Shown piece by piece: positions 1-5,541 of a stretch of 6,364 nt of DNA. The DNA is from Pseudomonadota bacterium. GTDB taxonomy: Bacteria; Pseudomonadota; Gammaproteobacteria; Burkholderiales; SG8-39. The notes beneath the pieces are model-generated. The model did not search any database and was not told where the DNA came from. It worked only from the letters and a program-made list of their open reading frames with translations. The stretch is from NCBI GenBank assembly GCA_021825225.1, contig JAKAIH010000169.1, forward strand, positions 1-6,364, in the 5' to 3' direction. Made by a program: the position numbers and the translations under genes. Numbering within the stretch: the stretch's first letter is position 1; each line of letters starts with the position of its first letter.

Positions 1-284
1 AGCATGCGGAACACTTCGGCCACCTTGAGCGCGCTGTAGTAGGGCAGCAGCACGCCGCCGGTGCCGACGCGGATGCGCGCAGTCGCGCTCGCCACGCGCG
101 TGAGCAGGATTTCCGGGCAGGGGTCGCCAAGCGCAGCCACGGCGTGGTGCTCGGCGAGCCAGTAGCGGTGGTAGCCGAGCGCATCGGCCGCCTGCGCCAG
201 CTTCACCGTTTCGGCGACGGCCTGCGCAGGCGAGTGGCCGCTGATGATGGGCGATTGGTCCAATACGCTTAAGCGCGGGTTCAT
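1..284 (-). CDS. LLM-class flavin-dependent oxidoreductase (luciferase-like, MsnO8-type), 5' part only
   Basis: The first 94 codons of a luciferase-like monooxygenase; the rest lies beyond position 1. Seen: the protein opens with NPRLSVLDQSPIISGHSPAQ, followed by the segment GYHRYWLAEHHA and then RIRVGTGGVLLPYYSALKVA near residues 70-89. Known: this N-terminal pattern is typical of the 'group 1' luciferase-family oxidoreductases, TIM-barrel enzymes that use reduced flavin (FMNH2) and O2, where the AEHH segment lies near the flavin pocket. The substrate cannot be told from sequence. The ATG at 284-282 overlaps the TGA of the upstream MFS gene (ATGA), and a good Shine-Dalgarno sequence precedes it, so the two genes are probably translationally coupled. 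No frameshift is visible in the part shown. Family assignment is firm; the physiological role is unknown. Confidence 0.9.
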   Translation of the reverse strand, partial: MNPRLSVLDQSPIISGHSPAQAVAETVKLAQAADALGYHRYWLAEHHAVAALGDPCPEILLTRVASATARIRVGTGGVLLPYYSALKVAEVFRM

Positions 285-1474
285 GACTTATCCTTGTCTT
301 TGATTTGCGTGAGCGGTCTGACAAAGGCCCAGCGGTGCATCGGGATCAGGCACAGGCTCCAGAGGAAGGCGAAGCCGCCGATGCAATAGAACGCGGGCAG
401 CAGGCCGAAGTGGTCCTTGAGATAGCCCATGACCAGGGGCGTGGAGAAATGCGACAGACCCCAGCCCAGGCCGCCCAGGGCGAGGGCGGAGCCGCGGTTG
501 TCGACGCTGCTGATTTCGCTGATGAGCATCTGGAAGAACAGCGTCATGATGCCCGAAGCGAGTCCGACCGCGGCCATCAGCAGTCCTATCGCCCAGGCTT
601 CCTTCGAAGCGGCGATCAGTCCCACCGACAACGCGGTGGCGACGGCGCAGGCGAGCGGCGCGGCGAGCTTGGAGGAGAAATCGAGATAGCGCGCGATCAC
701 CAGTCCCGCCATGGCCGAGCCGATCGCGCGCAGCGCGAGCAACGCGCCGGTGGCGTCCGAGGCGTAACCGTACTCGGCGAACAGGATAGGGTAGAACGAG
801 AAGGAGAGCGAAAACGGCAAGGCCGATATATAGGCGCACATGATCGCAAAGGCAAACACGCGCAGGCGGATCAGCTGGGCATAGCCCGAAAACAGCCGTC
901 GTTGCTTGCGTGCGGCGCCTTTCTGCTTTTCGGGCACGCCGCGGCCGAGGGCGAACGAGAGGCCACCCATGGCCGCGAGCGCGAGAAATGAAGGCGCGAA
1001 ACCGAACCACAGCAGGGAGAACCCCGCGCCGGTCATGCCCATGATCTGTCCGGTATTGGTGATCGCGTTGAGCCGTCCCATCTGCAGGCTGCGCCCGCCC
1101 GGCAGCTCGCTTCCCAGGCTCCACGAGGCGGGCCAGTACATGGCGCGCGACATCACCATCAGCAGCTGCGCCAGCAGCAGCAGCCAGAATCCGCTGGCGA
1201 AAGAAAACACGGCGCCTGCTGCGGCGGTAAGCGCAAACGAGGTCAGCATCAGCCTGCGCCCGCCCACCTGGTCGGTATAGGCGCCGCCGATCAGGTTGAA
1301 CGTGATCTGGGCCAGCACCGGCAGCGCCACCAGGCTGCCTATGCCGACGCCGGACATGCCCAGCTGGTTGGCATACAGGGGCACCAGGGGGTAGGTCATG
1401 CCCAGCGCGAAATTCCAGGCAAAAGAGCTCAGGAAAAACGGCAGCACCGATGCTGTGGGCTTTGCTACGGACAT
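281..1474 (-). CDS. Major facilitator superfamily (MFS) transporter
   Basis: A complete inner-membrane protein of 397 residues, the usual size for a 12-helix MFS carrier. Seen: alternating hydrophobic segments from residue 10 to 380, and the cytoplasmic loop 2-3 signature GGAYTDQVGGRRLML at residues 63-77 (MFS motif A, G-x3-D-x2-G-R-R). A basic stretch at about 181-197 (PEKQKGAARKQRR) fits the central cytoplasmic loop between the two six-helix halves. The C-terminus is short and charged (KDKDKS). Known: such carriers use ion gradients to move small molecules, often for efflux. The substrate cannot be inferred; pairing with a flavin monooxygenase leaves export or import of a small organic compound open. 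The ATG at 1474 has no clear Shine-Dalgarno, but the first hydrophobic segment begins 10 residues later, so the start fits. The gene follows a palindrome-rich gap that separates it from lnt. Confidence 0.9.
   Translation of the reverse strand: MSVAKPTASVLPFFLSSFAWNFALGMTYPLVPLYANQLGMSGVGIGSLVALPVLAQITFNLIGGAYTDQVGGRRLMLTSFALTAAAGAVFSFASGFWLLLLAQLLMVMSRAMYWPASWSLGSELPGGRSLQMGRLNAITNTGQIMGMTGAGFSLLWFGFAPSFLALAAMGGLSFALGRGVPEKQKGAARKQRRLFSGYAQLIRLRVFAFAIMCAYISALPFSLSFSFYPILFAEYGYASDATGALLALRAIGSAMAGLVIARYLDFSSKLAAPLACAVATALSVGLIAASKEAWAIGLLMAAVGLASGIMTLFFQMLISEISSVDNRGSALALGGLGWGLSHFSTPLVMGYLKDHFGLLPAFYCIGGFAFLWSLCLIPMHRWAFVRPLTQIKDKDKS
291..295 (-). promoter_or_regulatory. Ribosome binding site of the luciferase-like gene
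   Basis: AAGGA on the minus strand, 6 nt before the ATG at 284, inside the last codons of the MFS gene. It is the clearest Shine-Dalgarno match in the window and supports the ATG at 284 as the true start, despite its overlap with the MFS stop codon. Confidence 0.7.
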
Positions 1475-1505
1475 GCTATGAGTGAAGGCCTAAATCGCGC
1501 TGTCC

Positions 1506-1511
1506 ATTAAA
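1506..1511 (-). promoter_or_regulatory. Possible -10 box for the MFS transporter gene
   Basis: TTTAAT on the minus strand (5 of 6 to TATAAT) ends about 31 nt before the MFS ATG, in a locally A/T-rich patch of an otherwise GC-rich region. No good -35 hexamer is present at 16-18 nt; that position falls inside the small hairpin at 1523-1546. A promoter is expected somewhere here if the MFS gene is not read through from lnt, but the match alone is weak. Confidence 0.2.
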
Positions 1512-1522
1512 GTCCCAATTTT

Positions 1523-1546
1523 GCGCGGACGAAAAGCTGTCCGCGC
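1523..1546. repeat. Small inverted repeat 1 (8-bp stem) of the palindrome cluster
   Basis: Arms GCGCGGAC (1523-1530) and GTCCGCGC (1539-1546) are exact reverse complements around GAAAAGCT. The first loop base can also pair by G-U with the last. The stretch CGGACGAAAAGC (1526-1537) differs at one base from CGGATGAAAAGC (1564-1575) at the tip of the next hairpin, which starts only one base further on. That suggests the two are related rather than unrelated palindromes. No T-run follows on either strand, so it is not a standard intrinsic terminator. Confidence 0.85.
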
Positions 1547-1547
1547 G

Positions 1548-1598
1548 GATCACCGATTGCGTACGGATGAAAAGCACATCCGTACGCAATCGGTGATC
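1548..1598. repeat. Perfect 22-bp inverted repeat 2 (22/7/22 hairpin)
   Basis: The arms at 1548-1569 and 1577-1598 are perfectly complementary over 22 bp around the 7-nt loop AAAAGCA (1570-1576). The apex reads ACGGATG-loop-CATCCGT. The lower stem (GATCACCGATTGCGT on the left) is not shared with the other large hairpin. On either strand the hairpin lacks a following U-tract. A stem this long and perfect would be very stable in RNA and could extrude as a cruciform in supercoiled DNA. Function is unknown; a mobile or multicopy palindromic repeat is the simplest reading. Confidence 0.95.
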
Positions 1599-1634
1599 TT
1601 GTATAACCCCCACGTCCTGTTTGGTTCTAACCGT

Positions 1635-1685
1635 AACCGTGCTTTCTGGACGGATGCGGTTTTCATCCGTCCAGAAAGCACGGTT
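1635..1685. repeat. Perfect 22-bp inverted repeat 3 (22/7/22 hairpin, opposite orientation)
   Basis: The arms at 1635-1656 and 1664-1685 are perfectly complementary over 22 bp around a 7-nt loop (1657-1663). Read on the minus strand the loop is AAAACCG, so ACGGATGAAAA at 1670-1660 matches ACGGATGAAAA at 1563-1573 of hairpin 2: same apex, opposite strand. The lower 15 bp differ completely from hairpin 2 but are equally perfect. A direct AACCGT doublet (1629-1640) sits at the left edge. No T-run follows on the minus strand, so it is a poor intrinsic terminator for lnt. Confidence 0.95.
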
Positions 1686-1686
1686 G

Positions 1687-1701
1687 GCGCGCGCAGCGCG
1701 C
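1687..1701. repeat. Small GC-only hairpin beside inverted repeat 3
   Basis: GCGCGC and GCGCGC flank a GCA triloop (1693-1695), giving a 6-bp stem one base away from hairpin 3. On the minus strand it is the first hairpin after lnt, about 50 nt past the stop codon. No U-tract follows, so a terminator role is only possible, for example together with hairpin 3 in a Rho-dependent or RNA-stabilising 3' end. Short GC palindromes arise easily by chance in this base composition. Confidence 0.5.
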
Positions 1702-1750
1702 AAGTCTCTTCGTGGCATGCGACGGAAATTGCGACGACATACATATTCAA

Positions 1751-3244
1751 TCATAAGGGTGCGACCGACTTCCGATGGCGCAGCGCGTACACGCAGCACA
1801 GCAGGGTCGCAAGCAGCAGGAGAGGCGCGTTGCCCCAGCGCACGTAAGGCGTGGCGCCGCTGCGCCCCTGGGCGCTGCCGCTCAATGTGCCCTGGGTGAA
1901 GGCCGGCAGCGCCGCGACCACGTGGCCGTGATGGTCGATGATCGCGGTCATGCCGGTGTTGGTGGCGCGCAGCATGTCGCGCCCGGTTTCCAGCGCGCGC
2001 AGCTGCGAAATCTGCAGGTGCTGGTGCGGCGCGAGCGAGTCGCCGAACCAGGCGACGTTGCTGACGTTGACGAGCAGCGTCGCCTGCGGCAGGGGGCGGA
2101 TGATTTCCTCGCCGAACGCGTCCTCGTAGCAGATGTCGACCGCGATTTTCTGCCCAGCGAGGGCAAGCGGCGCCTGTGCCGTGCTGCCGCGCGAAAAATC
2201 GGCGAGCGGGATTTTCAGTATCGACAGGACCCAGCCGAAACCGGGCGGAATGAATTCTCCGAACGGCACCAGGTGGATCTTGTCGTAGCGCTGTGAGGGG
2301 GAGGCGCCCAGGCTGATCGCGCTGTTGTAATAGCGCCCGGCGCCGTCGCGCAGCGGAACGCCGACGATCAGGTCACCGCCATGGCGGCGCGCGCTCGCGG
2401 CGAGCGCGGACACGAGGGCGGGGTCGAGCAGGTCGAGAAAGCGCGGGATGGCGGTCTCGGGCAGGATGGTGAGGCGTGCCGCGGAGCGCTCTATCATGCG
2501 CTGGTACAACTGCACCGTGGAGGCGAAGCGCCCGGCGTCCCATTTCAGATCCTGCGCGATGTTTCCCTGCAGCAGGCTTACTGTGATCGGTGCGCCTTGC
2601 GGCTGCGTCCATTCGATGCGATCCAGGCCGTAACCCAGACCCAGGACGAGCGCGAGCGCGGCTACTGCCGCGCCGCGTCGGGTCGGCCGCATGAGCGCGA
2701 GCAGCAGCGCGGCGCATAGCAGGACCAGCCAGGACAGGCCGAACACGCCGGCGAGCGGAGCGTAGCCGCGCAGCGGCGATTCGGCCTGGGAATAGCCCAG
2801 GCTGAGCCAGGGAAAGCCGGTGAAGATCCAGCCGCGCAGCCATTCGGAGAGCGTCCACAAGGCCGGGATCAGCACGAGCTGCCTCGCGGCGAGCGGCCCG
2901 CCTAGCCGTGCCTGCAGGTATCCCACGAGCGCGGGATAGAGCGCGAGAAAGGCGCAGAACAGCAGGGTGGCGACCGCGGCCAGCGCCGCGGGCATGTCGC
3001 CGTAGTCGTGCAGGCTGATATAGACCCAGCTGACGCCGGTGAGGAACAAACCCATGCCGAAGGCGAAGCCGAGCGCGGCTGCGCGCCGCGGTGCGGCTGC
3101 CCCCTGCCACAGCCACAGCAGGCCGGCCGCGCTGAGTACCGGCAGAGGGGCGAGGGCCGTGGGCGCGAAGCCCAGCACTGCGGCCGCGCCGAGTGCGCAT
3201 GCCGCCAGTGGAGCGCGCAGCTGCCGCAGTACGGCGGGATTCAT
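1751..3244 (-). CDS. lnt: Apolipoprotein N-acyltransferase
   Basis: Catalyses the last step of lipoprotein maturation: transfer of an acyl chain from a phospholipid to the N-terminal cysteine of diacylated apolipoprotein, at the periplasmic face of the inner membrane. Seen: 497 residues (the usual size is around 500), with hydrophobic helices from about 12 to 206, a carbon-nitrogen hydrolase (nitrilase-like) domain from about 220 to 450, and a last membrane segment at about 473-488. The catalytic triad is intact: Glu263 in LPETAIP, Lys322 in YDKIHLVPFGE and Cys372 in DICYED. VSNVAWFGDSLAPHQHLQ and RATNTGMTAIID are further family signatures. The ATG at 3244 overlaps the corC stop codon (ATGA), so translational coupling is likely; only a weak GGGA lies upstream. 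It is the last gene of the conserved operon, followed by the palindrome cluster. Confidence 0.97.
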   Translation of the reverse strand: MNPAVLRQLRAPLAACALGAAAVLGFAPTALAPLPVLSAAGLLWLWQGAAAPRRAAALGFAFGMGLFLTGVSWVYISLHDYGDMPAALAAVATLLFCAFLALYPALVGYLQARLGGPLAARQLVLIPALWTLSEWLRGWIFTGFPWLSLGYSQAESPLRGYAPLAGVFGLSWLVLLCAALLLALMRPTRRGAAVAALALVLGLGYGLDRIEWTQPQGAPITVSLLQGNIAQDLKWDAGRFASTVQLYQRMIERSAARLTILPETAIPRFLDLLDPALVSALAASARRHGGDLIVGVPLRDGAGRYYNSAISLGASPSQRYDKIHLVPFGEFIPPGFGWVLSILKIPLADFSRGSTAQAPLALAGQKIAVDICYEDAFGEEIIRPLPQATLLVNVSNVAWFGDSLAPHQHLQISQLRALETGRDMLRATNTGMTAIIDHHGHVVAALPAFTQGTLSGSAQGRSGATPYVRWGNAPLLLLATLLCCVYALRHRKSVAPL

Positions 3245-4074
3245 TGATCCCGCGGCTTTTGCACCAGCAGGGTGTGCACGCGGCGACTGTCGGCGCGCAT
3301 GACCTGGAACTTGAATCCGTCGATGACGATGCTCTCGCCGCGCTTGGGCACGCGGCCGAAACGGCTGATCACCAGGCCGCCGACGGTGTCGTATTCCTCG
3401 TCGTCGAAGCTGGTGCCGAATTTCTCGTTGAAATCGATGATCTCGGTGCGCGCCTTGATCCGGTACTGGCCGCTGGACTCCGGCAGGATGTTGTCTTCGG
3501 TCTCGTCGAAGTCGTATTCGTCCTCGATGTCGCCGACGATCTGCTCCAGCACGTCTTCGATGGTCACCAGGCCGGCGACGCCGCCGTACTCGTCCACCAC
3601 GATGGCCATGTGGTTGCGGCTGGCGCGGAATTCGCGCAGCAGGATGTTGAGTCGTTTTGATTCGGGCACGAACACCGCCGGGCGCAGCATCTCGCGCACC
3701 TCGAACTCTTCCTCGCCGGCATAGTAGTGCAGCAGGTCCTTGGCGAGCAGGATGCCGAGCACGTTGTCGCGCTCGCGGTCGATTACGGGAAAGCGCGAAT
3801 GCGCGGTCGAGATCACGGTCGGAATGAACGCATCCGGCGTGTCGCCGATGTCTACTACGTCCATTTGCGCGCGCGGGATCATGATGTCGCGCACCTGCAT
3901 CTCCGACACCTGCAGCACGCCTTCGATCATCGACAGCGCTTCGGCGTCGAGCAGATTGTGCGCATAGGCCGAGTGCAGCAGCTGCAGCAGCTGCTCGCGG
4001 TCTTCCGGCTCGCGCAGGAGCAGCGCCGACAGGCGTTCGAGCAGCGAAGGTTTATGGCTTTTGTCGTCTTGCAT
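3241..4074 (-). CDS. corC: CorC/YbeX-type CBS-domain protein
   Basis: A soluble protein of 277 residues, named after a role in magnesium/cobalt efflux and genetically tied to ribosome metabolism as ybeX; its biochemical activity is poorly settled. Seen: VRDIMIPRAQM (61-71) opens the first CBS motif, AHSRFPVID (91-99) and GILLAKDLL (107-115) follow, and the second CBS motif contains NHMAIVVDEYGGVAGLVTIED (155-174). A transporter-associated CorC_HlyC domain runs from about 204 to 275, with DTVGGLV (229-235) and ADSRRVHTL (261-269). There is no transmembrane DUF21 region, so it is the short CorC form. I chose the ATG at 4074 because MQDDKSHKPSLLERL fits the family's N-terminus; an in-frame TTG at 4092 would add six residues. 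No good Shine-Dalgarno is seen for either. The stop codon overlaps the lnt start. Confidence 0.94.
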   Translation of the reverse strand: MQDDKSHKPSLLERLSALLLREPEDREQLLQLLHSAYAHNLLDAEALSMIEGVLQVSEMQVRDIMIPRAQMDVVDIGDTPDAFIPTVISTAHSRFPVIDRERDNVLGILLAKDLLHYYAGEEEFEVREMLRPAVFVPESKRLNILLREFRASRNHMAIVVDEYGGVAGLVTIEDVLEQIVGDIEDEYDFDETEDNILPESSGQYRIKARTEIIDFNEKFGTSFDDEEYDTVGGLVISRFGRVPKRGESIVIDGFKFQVMRADSRRVHTLLVQKPRDQ

Positions 4075-4114
4075 ATGCGGTGTGCGGCGCAAAGCGGGCG
4101 ATGGGAAGGTCGAT

Positions 4115-4143
4115 ATTATCCACTATCGCCCTGTATTCATCAG
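4115..4143 (-). promoter_or_regulatory. Weak candidate internal promoter upstream of corC
   Basis: The 65-nt gap between ybeY and corC is the only real gap in the operon. On the minus strand it holds GATAAT (4120-4115, 5 of 6 to TATAAT), with CTGATG 17 nt upstream (4143-4138, 3 of 6 to TTGACA) covering the end of ybeY. This could give extra corC-lnt transcription, but the -35 is poor and a chance match is quite possible. Confidence 0.2.
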
Positions 4144-4622
4144 GCATCGCCGGCGTAAGGGTCCGGAAAGCCGAGTTGCGCGAGAATTTTCCTTTCCAGC
4201 GCCTCCATGCGCGCTGCCGCGCTCGGGCGTTGGTGATCGTGTCCCTGCAGGTGCAGCGCGCCGTGCACGGTGAGGTGCGCGACATGCGCGGTCAGCGTCT
4301 TGCCTTGCGCGCGCGCTTCGCGCCGCAGCACCGGCGCGCACAGCACCAGGTCGCCGGTGAGCACCCGTGGGCGCCCGCTCGCGCCGTAACCGAAGCTGAG
4401 CACGTTGGTGGCGTAATCGCGCTCGCGGTAGGCGCGGTTGAGTTCGCGCCCCTCGGCGTTGCCGACGAAGCGCACGGTAATCGCGGCGCGCTGTGCCAGG
4501 GCGGCGGCGAGCCAGCGCCGCAGCGCGGCTTTGCCCGGCAGTCCCGGAGAGTTGACCGCCTTCTGCACGGTCAGCTTCAATTGCGCCGTGGCGGCTTCAG
4601 GTCTCGTTCTGGTGGCGCTCAT
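4140..4622 (-). CDS. ybeY: Endoribonuclease YbeY (rRNA maturation factor)
   Basis: A zinc-dependent single-strand endoribonuclease needed for 16S rRNA 3'-end maturation and 70S ribosome quality control. Seen: 160 residues, the normal size. [20 protein letters not shown] (61-80) is the conserved substrate-side region, [10 protein letters not shown] (89-98) follows, and the metal-binding motif [11 protein letters not shown] supplies His120, His124 and His130. Most family members have Tyr in the last part (GYDH); here it is His128, a tolerated change outside the three ligands. The ATG at 4622 lies inside phoH, giving a 26-nt overlap in another frame and no clear Shine-Dalgarno. A TTG at codon 16, just before LKLTVQ, is an alternative that would remove a poorly conserved N-terminus. 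Its position next to phoH is typical of proteobacteria. Confidence 0.95.
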   Translation of the reverse strand: MSATRTRPEAATAQLKLTVQKAVNSPGLPGKAALRRWLAAALAQRAAITVRFVGNAEGRELNRAYRERDYATNVLSFGYGASGRPRVLTGDLVLCAPVLRREARAQGKTLTAHVAHLTVHGALHLQGHDHQRPSAAARMEALERKILAQLGFPDPYAGDA

Positions 4623-5541
4623 AGGCGTTGACGATGCGCTGCACCAGGGGGTGGCGCACCACGTCCTCGGCCAGAAACAGGGTGAAGGCGAGGCCGCGCA
4701 CTTCGGCCAGGATGCGGCGCGCCTCCACCAGGCCGCTCTTGCTGCCGCGCGGCAGGTCGATCTGGGTGACGTCGCCGGTGACTACTGCCTTGCTGCCGAA
4801 GCCGATGCGCGTGAGGAACATTTTCATCTGCTCCGGCGTGGTGTTTTGCGCTTCGTCGAGGATGATGAAGGAGTGGTTGAGCGTGCGCCCGCGCATATAG
4901 GCCAGCGGCGCGATTTCGATGGCGCCGCGCTCGAACATTCTTCCCACCTTGTCGAAGCCCATCAGGTCGTAGAGCGCGTCGTGCAGCGGGCGCAGGTAGG
5001 GATTGACTTTCTCCGCCAAATCGCCCGGGAGAAAGCCGAGCCGCTCGCCCGCCTCCACCGCCGGGCGTACCAGCACGATGCGCTTCACCGCGTCGCGCTC
5101 CAGCGCGTCCACCGCGCAGGCCACCGCCAGGTAAGTCTTGCCGGTGCCCGCCGGACCGATGCCGAAAGTGATGTCGTGCGCAAGGATGTTCTTGATGTAT
5201 TCCACCTGGCGCGGAGTGCGTCCGTGCAGGTCGGGCTTGCGCGTGAGCAAAGCCGGGGCTTGCGGGTCGTCGTTGCTTTGACTGACTTCCACCAGGCCGA
5301 GCTGCACGTCGTCGATGGTGAGGCCGCGCTTGGCCTGGTTGTAGAAGCGCTCCAGCACCTCGGCGCCGCGCGCAGTCTGGCGCGGGTGGCCTTTCAGTAC
5401 GAAGCGCTCGCCGCGGCGCGCGATGGTGATGTCGAGCGCGATTTCGATCTGGCGCAGGTTCTCGTCGAAGGCTCCGCACAAGGTGGCGAGGCGCTGGTTG
5501 TCTACCGGAGAGAGCGTGACTTCTACGGATTTGGGCTTCAT
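4597..5541 (-). CDS. ybeZ: PhoH-like ATPase (YbeZ)
   Basis: A cytoplasmic P-loop ATPase of the PhoH family, with proposed RNA-related function as a partner of YbeY; a helicase-like role is suggested but not settled. Seen: 314 residues. The N-terminal part (1-100) contains the nucleic-acid-binding-like stretch [14 protein letters not shown] (38-51). The PhoH ATPase domain starts near 105 with Walker A GPAGTGKT at 129-136, then [19 protein letters not shown] (156-174), [22 protein letters not shown] with Walker B ending in Asp229-Glu230, and a sensor-like [12 protein letters not shown] (253-264). All ATPase motifs are intact. The ATG at 5541 overlaps the miaB stop codon (ATGA), without a Shine-Dalgarno, implying coupling to miaB. 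The 3' end overlaps ybeY by 26 nt. The name phoH is often applied to this gene, but the operon context points to the ybeZ paralogue. Confidence 0.95.
   Translation of the reverse strand: MKPKSVEVTLSPVDNQRLATLCGAFDENLRQIEIALDITIARRGERFVLKGHPRQTARGAEVLERFYNQAKRGLTIDDVQLGLVEVSQSNDDPQAPALLTRKPDLHGRTPRQVEYIKNILAHDITFGIGPAGTGKTYLAVACAVDALERDAVKRIVLVRPAVEAGERLGFLPGDLAEKVNPYLRPLHDALYDLMGFDKVGRMFERGAIEIAPLAYMRGRTLNHSFIILDEAQNTTPEQMKMFLTRIGFGSKAVVTGDVTQIDLPRGSKSGLVEARRILAEVRGLAFTLFLAEDVVRHPLVQRIVNAYERHQNET

Noticed and set aside
305..991. Plus-strand open frame of 228 codons opposite the MFS gene
   Set aside because: It is antisense to a well-supported membrane protein, and its charged Glu/Arg/Gln-rich composition is the usual shadow of hydrophobic codons.
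1635..1685. Intrinsic (Rho-independent) terminator of lnt
   Set aside because: The stem is strong, but no U-run follows on the minus strand. The loop-proximal T/A run is in the loop, not after the stem. Hairpins 1 and 2 also lack a T-tract on the minus strand.
1548..1685. Integron attC sites
   Set aside because: The stems are perfectly paired without extrahelical bases, the RYYYAAC/GTTRRRY core sites are not present at the ends, and no integrase or cassette array is near.
1523..1701. CRISPR array
   Set aside because: The units are inverted rather than direct repeats, only their apex is shared, and there are no regular spacers or cas genes.
1476..1847. Overlapping open frames of 66-108 codons on both strands across the lnt-MFS gap
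   Set aside because: They run through the palindromes, so both strands give similar peptides (repeated RTD...IRTQ/IRPE patterns). They lack Shine-Dalgarno sites and resemble no known protein; they are by-products of the inverted repeats and high GC.
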